Made by a program: the position numbers and the translations under genes. A stretch of 32,978 nucleotides of DNA from Saprospiraceae bacterium (GTDB taxonomy: Bacteria; Bacteroidota; Bacteroidia; Chitinophagales; Saprospiraceae), in NCBI GenBank assembly GCA_030728245.1, contig JANQZX010000046.1, forward strand, positions 1 to 32,978. Reading direction: 5' to 3'. Positions 7,571 to 15,795 of this stretch are shown in pieces (position 1 is the stretch's first letter; each line of letters begins with the position of its first letter). The notes under the pieces are model-generated. The model saw only the letters and a program-made list of their open reading frames with translations. It did not search any database and was not told the origin of the DNA.

Positions 7571-8032
7571 TCATTTACTTTGGACAAAAAACACATAAAG
7601 GGCAAAACATACCTCAGCCTTATAAAGAAGCTCCTCTTGGGTCATCAAATCCATGACCTCTTCAAAATAGGATGTTTGATCTAAGACAATCGATTCATAA
7701 TCATCAAAACTACCATCATATTCAGGATATAAAGTCCAATGCGAATCAATGTCAGAATAGCCATTTGCCTTCTCCTCCTTAGTCCATAAAGAACGGTTAT
7801 TTTCCAGAACAGCCCATGCCAGGTCTAAAAAAATGGATTTATACATCTGAATATCCAACTTATACTCGCAGGCACATTTTAATAAATCTCCTATAACGCC
7901 TTTTACATCTTTAGAAGCGCATGCATTCACATACACTAAAAATGTATCCATCTCATTTTTGAACCTCTCATCCTTAAAGGATTGTTCGAATGCTGGAATA
8001 GCAAATAATTGCTCACTGGTTATCTCCTTCAT
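7571..8032 (-). CDS. Hypothetical helical protein, co-transcribed with the pseudokinase gene
   Basis: A 153-residue soluble protein, acidic and predicted mostly helical, with no signal peptide. It has three cysteines in the middle (NACASKD, KCACEY) and a tryptophan-rich stretch (DLAWAVLENNRSLW, SHWTLYPEYDGSFDDYES). I do not recognise a family. It lies 20 bases upstream of the pseudokinase-SUMF1 gene in the same direction, so they probably form an operon and could interact. Cytoplasmic location is inferred from lack of a leader. Confidence 0.65.
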   Translation of the reverse strand: MKEITSEQLFAIPAFEQSFKDERFKNEMDTFLVYVNACASKDVKGVIGDLLKCACEYKLDIQMYKSIFLDLAWAVLENNRSLWTKEEKANGYSDIDSHWTLYPEYDGSFDDYESIVLDQTSYFEEVMDLMTQEELLYKAEVCFALYVFFVQSK

Positions 8033-8154
8033 TAAGCCTTTTTATAAGCGTTAAAGTTACAATATTAAGCCATAACTGTTTCAGGGATTTTAATTCAGCC
8101 TTTTTAAGTTAAAATAGTAGGACAAAAGTCATTTGGAGGAAAAGGTTCGTTGAA

Positions 8155-9153
8155 CTATCTCCACGGGCAAATTATCTTACCTGATTGGTTTGTCAAATCA
8201 CGCCAGATAAAAGATAATTCAATGCTTTGGGGATTAATATTTCCAAGATTTTGTTTTGAAATGACAATATCATAACTTAAACCTACTTGTAAATTATTGA
8301 GCATAATACCAACATAAGGATAAAAAGCATCCCCTTCCCTGAACCAACTACCAGCATAAAGTACCTGAATATTTTCGCCTTTACTCATGTCTAAACCTAC
8401 TACGCCACCGATAGCAAAATAATTTTGTTTAGCTTGGATTCTAAAAATTCCATTGGTGCTAAATAAAAGATTATTCCAGGAACTAAATTCATAGCTACTA
8501 TAAAAAACCGTTTCCAGGGAGGATCTTTGTGAAATATCTTTTAAAAAACTTTGTTGAGGTTTATTCATATTAAACAGGGAAAGCCCCATATTAAATTGAT
8601 TATAAGTCGTTTGGTAACTATAATGAACGCCGGCGTTTAAACTATAAAAAACAGGCATTTTCAATAATTGATTTTCTCCACTGGCCCTATTTACATCGAA
8701 ACCATTACTTCCAAATTGATTTCCAAAAGTGAGATTCAGCCTATCTAAATATCTTTTTCCAAGGGTCGATTGAAATCCGACGCCTACTGTATTATTTTCA
8801 TTGAGATTTAAATGGTAGCTGACGGAGCTGCTGACATAAGAACTTTTAAGTATGCCATAATTTGACTGGTCTCCTAAAAACAATAATCCCAGCCCTAAAA
8901 TATTTTTATTTCCTCTTTTATCAGCAAATACATTGGCATCCAATCCCATTGTATAGGTTCTGTAAGGAGTTTTTCCAACACTCCATTGATCCCTATAATT
9001 GCTCATTAGTCTATATTTTCCATAACCTGTGCCAACTAACGCAGGATTTATGGTAGCCGGCGACATGAAATATTGTGAAAAATGGGGGTCTTGGGCCGAA
9101 CCCAGCACGCTACAAAAAACCAATATTATACAAATGAATTTCAGGCCCTTCAT
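8155..9153 (-). CDS. PorP/SprF-family outer-membrane protein (T9SS-associated)
   Basis: This 332-residue protein starts with a signal peptide (cut after GSAQ) followed by DPHFSQYFMSPATINPALVG, the hallmark opening of PorP/SprF proteins. The remainder consists of amphipathic beta strands, as expected for an outer-membrane beta-barrel. Family members pair with large adhesins or surface proteins bearing type B T9SS C-terminal domains and are needed for their export or attachment. Here the start codon overlaps the end of such a gene by four bases (ATGA at 9150-9153), so translation is probably coupled and this is its dedicated partner. Length is normal. Confidence 0.93.
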   Translation of the reverse strand: MKGLKFICIILVFCSVLGSAQDPHFSQYFMSPATINPALVGTGYGKYRLMSNYRDQWSVGKTPYRTYTMGLDANVFADKRGNKNILGLGLLFLGDQSNYGILKSSYVSSSVSYHLNLNENNTVGVGFQSTLGKRYLDRLNLTFGNQFGSNGFDVNRASGENQLLKMPVFYSLNAGVHYSYQTTYNQFNMGLSLFNMNKPQQSFLKDISQRSSLETVFYSSYEFSSWNNLLFSTNGIFRIQAKQNYFAIGGVVGLDMSKGENIQVLYAGSWFREGDAFYPYVGIMLNNLQVGLSYDIVISKQNLGNINPQSIELSFIWRDLTNQSGKIICPWR

Positions 9154-12100
9154 CGTAATAATATTGATTGACCTCGTTTAAAAACCGTTTCTCCATCTGA
9201 TCCAACACCTTCTACCATCCAAACATAAGAATCTATGGGTTGTAAAATACCATTGAACGTTCCATCCCAATAAGAATTCTCATTGGTGGTTTCAAATAAT
9301 AATTGCCCCCATCTATTAAAAATTCTGAAATACTTTAATTTTGTTATGCCGATGTTATAAAATTTTAATTGGTCATTTTCACCGTCATTATTAGGGGTAA
9401 AAGCCTCCGGAACCATAATATCTGTTTTTTCAAAAACATTCACTTGCAGGGTATCTGTTGTTTTACACTTATTGGCAGTATAAATATCAATTAAAAATTC
9501 CTGATTCATATTGGAATTATACATAGGATTATAGGAATTCCAACCCCTTAGATCAACACTAGGCTTCCAATCATAAGTCACTCCAAATTTTCTGGCAAAA
9601 AGAGATTGTGGTAAATTCTTACTGACATTCATAACAGGATAACGAATACCTGCAACAGGCTGTTCGACCTGAATTTTCCTACTTTTCATTGGAATTTGTT
9701 CAGGGCATTCCTCTATTTCTATGCTCAGGGTCACATTAAACAAACCAGATTTTTGGAAAGAATGAACAGGCGATTTATTATAAGAAACGCCGGTTCCATC
9801 GCCAAAGTCCCAAATATATTGATAATTATTCTCTCCTTTAGTTTCATTTAAAAAAGCCACAGGCACCTGAATACAAGAATTAATGAAAGAAAAATCAGGT
9901 TTTGGAATGTTTACATTATTTAAATTTATTTTTGTGTCAGATAAGGTCATACACCCATTTAAAGAAACAGCTTTTACCTCATAAACGCCACCCCGATGAG
10001 CTTTTAACTGACTGGAAGTTGCCCCCACAATAGGCTGTCCATTAAAGTACCAGTAAACCAAACCGTTAGTGACAGCATTTAAAGTGATTGGGACACTATC
10101 GCAAATAAAATAGGATGAAGGCTGCAATAAAGATATAGTAGGATTATCATAGACTTCAAATATAAACTGGTCCGATATGGTGGCACAACCATCCTTATTT
10201 GAGATCATAACCTGATAAATCCCTGCCTTTTTCACCGTAATTTCAGTGGCAACTGAATCCCAAGCTATATTGTCTTTAAGCCATTTGATTTCATTTAATT
10301 TGTCAACTTCACTGGAAGAAATGCTAAGAACAGAAGAATCTCCAGCACAAAAAGCAGGCTTTCCATTTATTTTTAAATCTATCTTGGGATTTGGTAATAT
10401 TCTAATATACTTTTCGATAGTATCTCTGCATTTATTAACATCTTCAATAAGTAAACCAATGATAAAAAGACCTGTATCCTTAAATGTAGTTTTAAGAACT
10501 TCCGCATAATTCTTTTTATCACCGGCAATTACCCATTGTCTTTTATTGATATCCGAACCAATCGATGAAATAGATTTATCTTGAAATTCATATAAATTAT
10601 TTCCAAAACATTGCACAGCCTGATTAACATTAAAATCCGCTACTAATGAATTTGCTTCCGGTTTGGTTAAATAAATTCTCTTTTTACTTACTCCACAACT
10701 ACCACCTACAACAGTGAAGGTATAATAGCCTTCATCCTTTTCAGAAAATGAAGGAATATTTAAATTTAAATCTTTAGAATAAAAATTATTTGGACCTTCC
10801 CAAAAATAGCTGCTTGATTTATCTATTTTGGGATTTAACTGAATGGACGCGCCAAAACAAAAGGAAGAAAGGGCATCGCAAGCTGATTCCTCTATATTTT
10901 CAAAAACGATGGTTGTATTTGAAAAGTCCGAAAAATAACCATATCGGGTAGTGGAACCTTGATCACCATGAATAATTCCCAGGTGAAATCGCCCCACTTT
11001 ATTACTTACGGAAGCAGTTTGCCCCGCTTTTAATTGACTCAATGGCATATTTTTTCTATAAACCATCCAGGAGCCATCAGATCCATTTACTTCTATAAAA
11101 TCAACTCCCTTTATAATATTTGGCAGTCCATTGAAATAAAAATCATTAATATTTTCTCTTTTAGTAATAATATTAACAAAAAAATCCTGATTAGTGGCTC
11201 TATTTACATTGACCACGCCGGAACCGGTACAAGAAAGTCCGGGTAAAATGGCACCCCCAATTTCACATCCGAATCCGGAAATATGAAAAATCTGAACGGG
11301 GAAGCTGGTATTTATAAAACATGCATTTTCATTTAAAATTCCCTCATAATAATCACCCTTAATAAGTATTTTTTTTAGTATTCCATTTACATAAACCTTG
11401 GTAGAATCTTGAATGGGAAAAATAAAATATCTGTCAGCAGAAAAAAAATACCCTTTCATTATAGCAAATTCATTGCCCGCTAGATCATCAGGGATAAGTT
11501 GATCACCAGCAGTATCGGCACAACCAAACCCAGGTAATTGAATGGAATCATCTTTTATAGTGATAGCAATTGGCTTGTTGGAAAGTACAATAGTCCCACC
11601 AGCTCTCTGATTGGGTATGTTGGAAATATTTTCAAATGAATAGGTTTGTCCCTTGTTCAAGACAATAATTATTTCTTTCTTAGATCCATGACCTGCTAAA
11701 TCTTTGGTAGGATACACTTTTACCGTCGTACTGTCTTCCGTGGCAACGATGATAAAATTAGAGGTGTAAAGAGGATAGTTCCACGACGATAAGCTCATTT
11801 GCTGTGGAACGGTAAATTTCTCACCCAGACTATTTGTTCCTTTCAATGAAAAAAGGTCCCCATTTAACGCATCCGCAATGTCATAATAACAACTTATTTT
11901 ACATGACGATTGAATGAATAAACCTCTATTTTGAGGTTTATTGATGCTATCACACTCAATAATGTGTTTAAATTTGGTCAGGTCTATGGAATAAGATGAA
12001 TTTTTAGGGACAGTTACTTCTATTTTTTTAAAGTCATTGTTTGAAGGTTGGGAAATGACAACATTTGCATCTTCCCCATGGGTGGAAATCCTTAAAATAA

Positions 12101-12224
12101 TAGGATCATCCCCATGTCTCACTTGTAAATCAGGCGCGGCAAACCAAAACTCATTCCCAATTTGAGAAAATACAAACTGAAATGAAAAAAGAAAAAAAAC
12201 ACTAAAAAAAAACTTGTAAATCAT
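9150..12224 (-). CDS. Large surface protein with IgGFc-binding-like, PKD and T9SS type B C-terminal domains
   Basis: This 1024-residue protein has a signal peptide (1-20) followed by GNEFWFAAPD, typical of the IgGFc-binding-like N-terminal domain of Bacteroidota surface proteins (about 22-440). Ig-like and PKD-like modules follow; the clearest PKD domain has YIWDFGDGTG and SFQKSGLFNVTL (about 790-850). The C-terminus (about 930-1024) is the gliding-motility-associated type B domain: VPEAFTPNNDGENDQLKFYN, FNRWGQLLFET, YWDGTFNG. Such a domain directs export by the type IX system and attachment at the cell surface. It overlaps the downstream PorP/SprF gene by four bases, a standard pairing. The role is probably adhesion or motility; the ligand is not evident. 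Confidence 0.92.
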   Translation of the reverse strand: MIYKFFFSVFFLFSFQFVFSQIGNEFWFAAPDLQVRHGDDPIILRISTHGEDANVVISQPSNNDFKKIEVTVPKNSSYSIDLTKFKHIIECDSINKPQNRGLFIQSSCKISCYYDIADALNGDLFSLKGTNSLGEKFTVPQQMSLSSWNYPLYTSNFIIVATEDSTTVKVYPTKDLAGHGSKKEIIIVLNKGQTYSFENISNIPNQRAGGTIVLSNKPIAITIKDDSIQLPGFGCADTAGDQLIPDDLAGNEFAIMKGYFFSADRYFIFPIQDSTKVYVNGILKKILIKGDYYEGILNENACFINTSFPVQIFHISGFGCEIGGAILPGLSCTGSGVVNVNRATNQDFFVNIITKRENINDFYFNGLPNIIKGVDFIEVNGSDGSWMVYRKNMPLSQLKAGQTASVSNKVGRFHLGIIHGDQGSTTRYGYFSDFSNTTIVFENIEESACDALSSFCFGASIQLNPKIDKSSSYFWEGPNNFYSKDLNLNIPSFSEKDEGYYTFTVVGGSCGVSKKRIYLTKPEANSLVADFNVNQAVQCFGNNLYEFQDKSISSIGSDINKRQWVIAGDKKNYAEVLKTTFKDTGLFIIGLLIEDVNKCRDTIEKYIRILPNPKIDLKINGKPAFCAGDSSVLSISSSEVDKLNEIKWLKDNIAWDSVATEITVKKAGIYQVMISNKDGCATISDQFIFEVYDNPTISLLQPSSYFICDSVPITLNAVTNGLVYWYFNGQPIVGATSSQLKAHRGGVYEVKAVSLNGCMTLSDTKINLNNVNIPKPDFSFINSCIQVPVAFLNETKGENNYQYIWDFGDGTGVSYNKSPVHSFQKSGLFNVTLSIEIEECPEQIPMKSRKIQVEQPVAGIRYPVMNVSKNLPQSLFARKFGVTYDWKPSVDLRGWNSYNPMYNSNMNQEFLIDIYTANKCKTTDTLQVNVFEKTDIMVPEAFTPNNDGENDQLKFYNIGITKLKYFRIFNRWGQLLFETTNENSYWDGTFNGILQPIDSYVWMVEGVGSDGETVFKRGQSILLR

Positions 12225-12296
12225 TTTTAAACAACTGGTAATTCATAAATTTAAACTAAATAATTGAAATATCAGAAATTATTTAAAAAGTTGAAA

Positions 12297-13247
12297 ATGA
12301 GATTCCATCAAATTAAAACGTTTTATAACCCTCTTCAGGCTTGTGAAAGCCATGCCGATAAGAACTATAGCAAATCACCCTCGAAACCTAAAAAGTTAAT
12401 TCAATTTTTGAAAGACAAGCAACTGATAAAATATTTTGATATTCATTCAGCATTTCCGGTCTTGACGAAACAAGATTTATTAACGGCTCATACCCTTGAA
12501 TACGTGGATAATTTTTTAGAAGGAAAAGGTAATTGTGAATCCAATGGTTTAAAGTGGAGTAAGGAATTTACCGAAGCGGTCTTAATGAATAATGCCTCCC
12601 TTTATGCTGCCATAAGAAATTCGGTGGTGAATCCTCTCGAGATTAGTTTCAGTCCTTCCAGCGGTTTTCATCACGCTCGTCCCAATCGAGGCTCCGCATT
12701 TTGCACCTTTAGTGGACAGGTAATCAGTTCATTAAAGATTTGGGAGGAATTCAAAATGGCAGGTTGCTATCTCGATCTGGACGGTCATTTCGGAAATTCT
12801 ATTGAAGATTCAAGGTCTTTTGCTCCTAACTTGAATCATGCGATTCCCCCCGGATTTAATTTTAACCCAAAGCTTTATGATGCTGAATACTTTGGTGAAG
12901 TTGAAAATTTTATAGTAAATACTCTGGAACCTGCTCTTCTTGCAGGTCAAATTCATTACATAGTTTGGTGTCATGGCGCCGATTCACATAAGGAAGATCA
13001 GTTGGGAGACCAATGCAGCACAGAATGGTGGATGAAATGTGCCGATTATTTTTGGCAATGGGTGATAGAAATGGATACTAAACTTGGAAGGAATCTTCCC
13101 GTTTCTTGTGCCCTTTTTGGCGGCTATCGCGACGATGATTTCAACTCCGTCCTCAGTCTTCATACCGGAGATTTAATGTCCTGCGTTAAAAATTGTCTGA
13201 AGGTAGATGTTAATTATCAGGTTATTGTAAAGCCCAGGAAAGGGTGA
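12297..13247 (+). CDS. Histone deacetylase / acetoin-utilisation (AcuC-like) family hydrolase
   Basis: I place the start at the ATG at 12297, giving 316 residues beginning MRFHQIKTFYNP, as these proteins usually begin; an in-frame TTG at 12264 would add 11 lysine-rich residues. Zinc hydrolase signatures are present: SSGFHHARP with the catalytic His pair (125-126), YLDLDGHFGN with metal ligands D160, D162 and H164, a later aspartate-containing WCHGADSH loop, and GGYRDDD carrying the catalytic tyrosine near 279. Bacterial relatives remove acetyl groups from polyamines, small molecules or proteins. It diverges from the T9SS gene at 12224 and has no close partner, so substrate is undefined. Confidence 0.88.
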   Translation: MRFHQIKTFYNPLQACESHADKNYSKSPSKPKKLIQFLKDKQLIKYFDIHSAFPVLTKQDLLTAHTLEYVDNFLEGKGNCESNGLKWSKEFTEAVLMNNASLYAAIRNSVVNPLEISFSPSSGFHHARPNRGSAFCTFSGQVISSLKIWEEFKMAGCYLDLDGHFGNSIEDSRSFAPNLNHAIPPGFNFNPKLYDAEYFGEVENFIVNTLEPALLAGQIHYIVWCHGADSHKEDQLGDQCSTEWWMKCADYFWQWVIEMDTKLGRNLPVSCALFGGYRDDDFNSVLSLHTGDLMSCVKNCLKVDVNYQVIVKPRKG

Positions 13248-13304
13248 AATGGGTCTTTTTTATTTTACAAAAACACCCATTCCACCGGCATCTTATTCCT
13301 TTTC

Positions 13305-14447
13305 CTACTTAGCCAAAGCCTTCAATCTATCAATAATCGTTTCATTGATAACTTCCCACGGGAAATTATCATTTCCAAAATGCCCATACGATGCCGTTTG
13401 AGCATAAATGGGTTGCCTTAATTGAAAAACCTCGATCATTTGATTAGGTTGAACGGGGAATAAATCATAAACAACCTTCACTAATGTGGACAAATCGCAA
13501 CGATGCGTATTATACGATTCAATGTGAATAGACGTTGGTTCACTCACGCCGATGGCATAAGACAACTGCACCGTACATTTGTCCATCAAACCAGATGCCA
13601 CTAAATGTTTAGCAATATATCTCGCTGCATAAGCGGCACTGCGATCCACTTTGCTTGGATCTTTTCCAGAAAAAGCACCACCGCCATGGGGACAACTTCC
13701 ACCGTAGGTATCCACTACAATCTTGCGACCCGTTAAGCCCGTATCTCCATGGGGGCCACCTATGGTAAAACTTCCCGACGGATTGATGAGATACTTCGGT
13801 TGATTTTTCTTTAACCACTCTCCAAGAATGGGTTCAATCACTTTTTCAATAACAGTCGCGCGAATATCTTCTTGGGAAATACTTTCGTCATGTTGGGTAG
13901 AAACGACCACCGTGTCCACCGAAACTGGCACCCCATTTTCATAAGTTAGGGTTACCTGAGATTTAGCGTCGGGACGAAGCCAGGGAAGGGTCTTATCTTT
14001 GCGAAGTTCATGCAGTTTTTTAACGATCTTGTGAGATAGCATGATAGCTAATGGCATCAATTCATCGGTATCGCGACAAGCATGGCCAAACATAATACCC
14101 TGATCACCAGCGCCACCATCCACTACACAGTCAAAGATTTCACTACTTTGAGTATGCATTACATTTAGAATGATTGCCTTATGGCAATTGAAGCCAACGG
14201 CATCGTTATCGTAACCAATGTCCTTCAAAACGGTTTTGGCAATCTCAACGGGATCAATTTTAGCATGGGAAGTGACTTCACCGGCAATAACGAGTATATT
14301 GGTAGTGATAAGGCATTCGCACGCGACCTTTGATAAAGGGTCAAGCGTTAAATAAGCATCCAGAATAGCATCTGAAATTTGATCGGCAACTTTGTCAGGA
14401 TGACCAGCTGAAACGGATTCACTGGTAAATTGAAATCGATTGTTCAT
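13305..14447 (-). CDS. metK: S-adenosylmethionine synthetase
   Basis: This 380-residue cytoplasmic enzyme makes S-adenosylmethionine from methionine and ATP. The signature motifs are all present: SVSAGHPDKVADQISDAILD at residues 10-29 with the catalytic His16, GAGDQGIMFGHA (about 114-125), the core IGGPHGDTGLTGRK, the P-loop-like GGGAFSGKDPSKVDRSAAYA, and the C-terminal end WE..DRLK. Length is close to the usual 380-400. It is transcribed alone, divergent from the hydrolase gene at 14763, and preceded by a structured untranslated leader listed separately, which could regulate it. Confidence 0.98.
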   Translation of the reverse strand: MNNRFQFTSESVSAGHPDKVADQISDAILDAYLTLDPLSKVACECLITTNILVIAGEVTSHAKIDPVEIAKTVLKDIGYDNDAVGFNCHKAIILNVMHTQSSEIFDCVVDGGAGDQGIMFGHACRDTDELMPLAIMLSHKIVKKLHELRKDKTLPWLRPDAKSQVTLTYENGVPVSVDTVVVSTQHDESISQEDIRATVIEKVIEPILGEWLKKNQPKYLINPSGSFTIGGPHGDTGLTGRKIVVDTYGGSCPHGGGAFSGKDPSKVDRSAAYAARYIAKHLVASGLMDKCTVQLSYAIGVSEPTSIHIESYNTHRCDLSTLVKVVYDLFPVQPNQMIEVFQLRQPIYAQTASYGHFGNDNFPWEVINETIIDRLKALAK

Positions 14448-14461
14448 AATATGTATTTGAT

Positions 14462-14680
14462 TTAAGTGACCCTACATGACAAAACCATTGGGTCTGTTGC
14501 GGCAAAATCAAAACACAAAACAACGCGAAAAAGAACGCATCCAAAGGATAAGCGCCAATAAAACGGCATGTTGAGAAGAAAAAATTCATTTCCCTTTGTT
14601 TTTGACATCAAGTCCGCATCATTTTACCACCGCAGCAGGGTTAGTGCTCGGTTGGTGACCTTTTGGTCTCGTGATACTTT
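14462..14680 (-). promoter_or_regulatory. Structured 5' leader of metK, candidate regulatory RNA
   Basis: The gap upstream of metK is long (315 bases, shared with a divergent gene). On the minus strand it contains two adjacent hairpins. The first is GACC-AAAA-GGTC (14657-14668). The second has arms ACCA.CCG.AGCA and TGCT.CGG.TGGT around the 7-base loop CTAACCC, with two single-base bulges (14626-14656), 11 base pairs in all. A GACTTGATGTC stem follows. Position upstream of metK suggests a methionine- or SAM-responsive leader. I do not see the GGCAACC and GGTGC-AAT signatures of the SAM-I (S-box) family, so the class is open. Confidence 0.5.
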
Positions 14681-14735
14681 TTTTTAAAAAATGTTATAAT
14701 ACAACTAGGTAACAAGATGAGTTAAAAAAAGGTTT

Positions 14736-14743
14736 TACCTTTG
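14736..14743 (+). promoter_or_regulatory. Candidate Bacteroidota -7 element TACCTTTG
   Basis: The octamer fits TAnnTTTG and lies 19 bases before the ATG at 14763, which would give a very short untranslated leader. No clear -33 element was found. Confidence 0.45.
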
Positions 14744-14762
14744 ATTAATATTTTTAAAAAAC

Positions 14763-15647
14763 ATGAGAGAAATATTCATACTGCTTTTCATTTTCATTGC
14801 TTTCAAGGCTATTGGACAAGAAAAATTAGTGGAGATAAACGGAATACGCTATAATGTCCTTTTAAAAGGGTTTGAAGGTAAATCAGATAGAGTACCTACT
14901 ATCATTTTTGAAAGTGGTATGGGCGTTGATCTTGGAAACTGGGATAAGATAATCTATGAAATGTCCAACTTCGCTCCTGTTTTTGCTTATGATCGTGCAG
15001 GTATTGGAAAATCAGATAAAATTTTCACGATGCCCACTACTTCATTTGTCAATAAAAATCTGCACGACATTTTAGAAAAATTACAGATTAAACCTCCTTA
15101 TATCCTGGTAGGCCATTCCCTGGGCGGTGTTTATATCAGGAGTTTTGCAGGATATTATCCAAATGAAATAGCAGGATTAGTTTTCATTGATCCGGCAGAT
15201 TTCACAGAAACCAAGCAAGACTGGAATCAGATATTCAGACAAATGGGCGTACCTGAAAAGAAGATTGATGACATGCTTTATGAAAGACTTTATAAGCCAT
15301 CGCCTGTCGATTCCTTGCATTTCGGACCGTGGAGTGAGCGGCAAACATTAACTCAATGGCGCAAGACCGATTTTGCAGAAATCAAGTCCTTACCATTACC
15401 TAATGTTCCCATTCTCTTTTTTGTTGGTGGCAAATTTGAGGTGCCTCCACAAAACCGAAGTAAAGATTTTGACCAGGAGACCTTTTTCCATATAAAAAAC
15501 AATTCAAATATGGACCGGTGGAAAAAGCTTATTTATTCCTCAAGTAAAGGGGGCTCACTTATTTATCTGACCAATGCGGGACATTATATTCATAGGGATG
15601 AACCAAAATCAATCATTCAAAACATCAAATTACTTGTTGAACAATGA
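14763..15647 (+). CDS. Secreted alpha/beta hydrolase
   Basis: A 294-residue protein with a signal peptide (residues 1-18, cut near AIGQ), so periplasmic or exported. The alpha/beta hydrolase fold is clear: oxyanion-region phrase FESGMGVDLGNWD (about 50-62), FAYDRAGIGKSD (77-88), the nucleophile elbow GHSLGG (about 118-123) with catalytic serine, IDPADF, FFVGGKFEVPP, and the catalytic histidine in NAGHYIHRDEP near the C-terminus. This resembles esterases and proline-iminopeptidase-like hydrolases. A TACCTTTG promoter element precedes it. Substrate is unknown. Confidence 0.9.
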   Translation: MREIFILLFIFIAFKAIGQEKLVEINGIRYNVLLKGFEGKSDRVPTIIFESGMGVDLGNWDKIIYEMSNFAPVFAYDRAGIGKSDKIFTMPTTSFVNKNLHDILEKLQIKPPYILVGHSLGGVYIRSFAGYYPNEIAGLVFIDPADFTETKQDWNQIFRQMGVPEKKIDDMLYERLYKPSPVDSLHFGPWSERQTLTQWRKTDFAEIKSLPLPNVPILFFVGGKFEVPPQNRSKDFDQETFFHIKNNSNMDRWKKLIYSSSKGGSLIYLTNAGHYIHRDEPKSIIQNIKLLVEQ

Positions 15648-15795
15648 GGTAGGAAATGAAGCTATTACATCAAATCACAGATTAACTATTTATTGTTTTT
15701 TGCATCACTTTCAGTTAATATTTGACATTTAAATTTAGGGTTTAATTAATTTTTCAATTTTAATTCTTTCATTGCTTTGCCACAAAAAAAATGAC

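Noticed and set aside
13250-13300. AATGGGT/ACCCATT inverted repeat between the HDAC-family gene and metK
   Set aside because: Only seven paired bases around a loop of more than 15 bases; too weak to call a terminator with confidence.
14462-14680. SAM-I (S-box) riboswitch
   Set aside because: I could not find the conserved GGCAACC, GATGAAACC or GGTGC-AAT core segments; kept as an unclassified structured leader.
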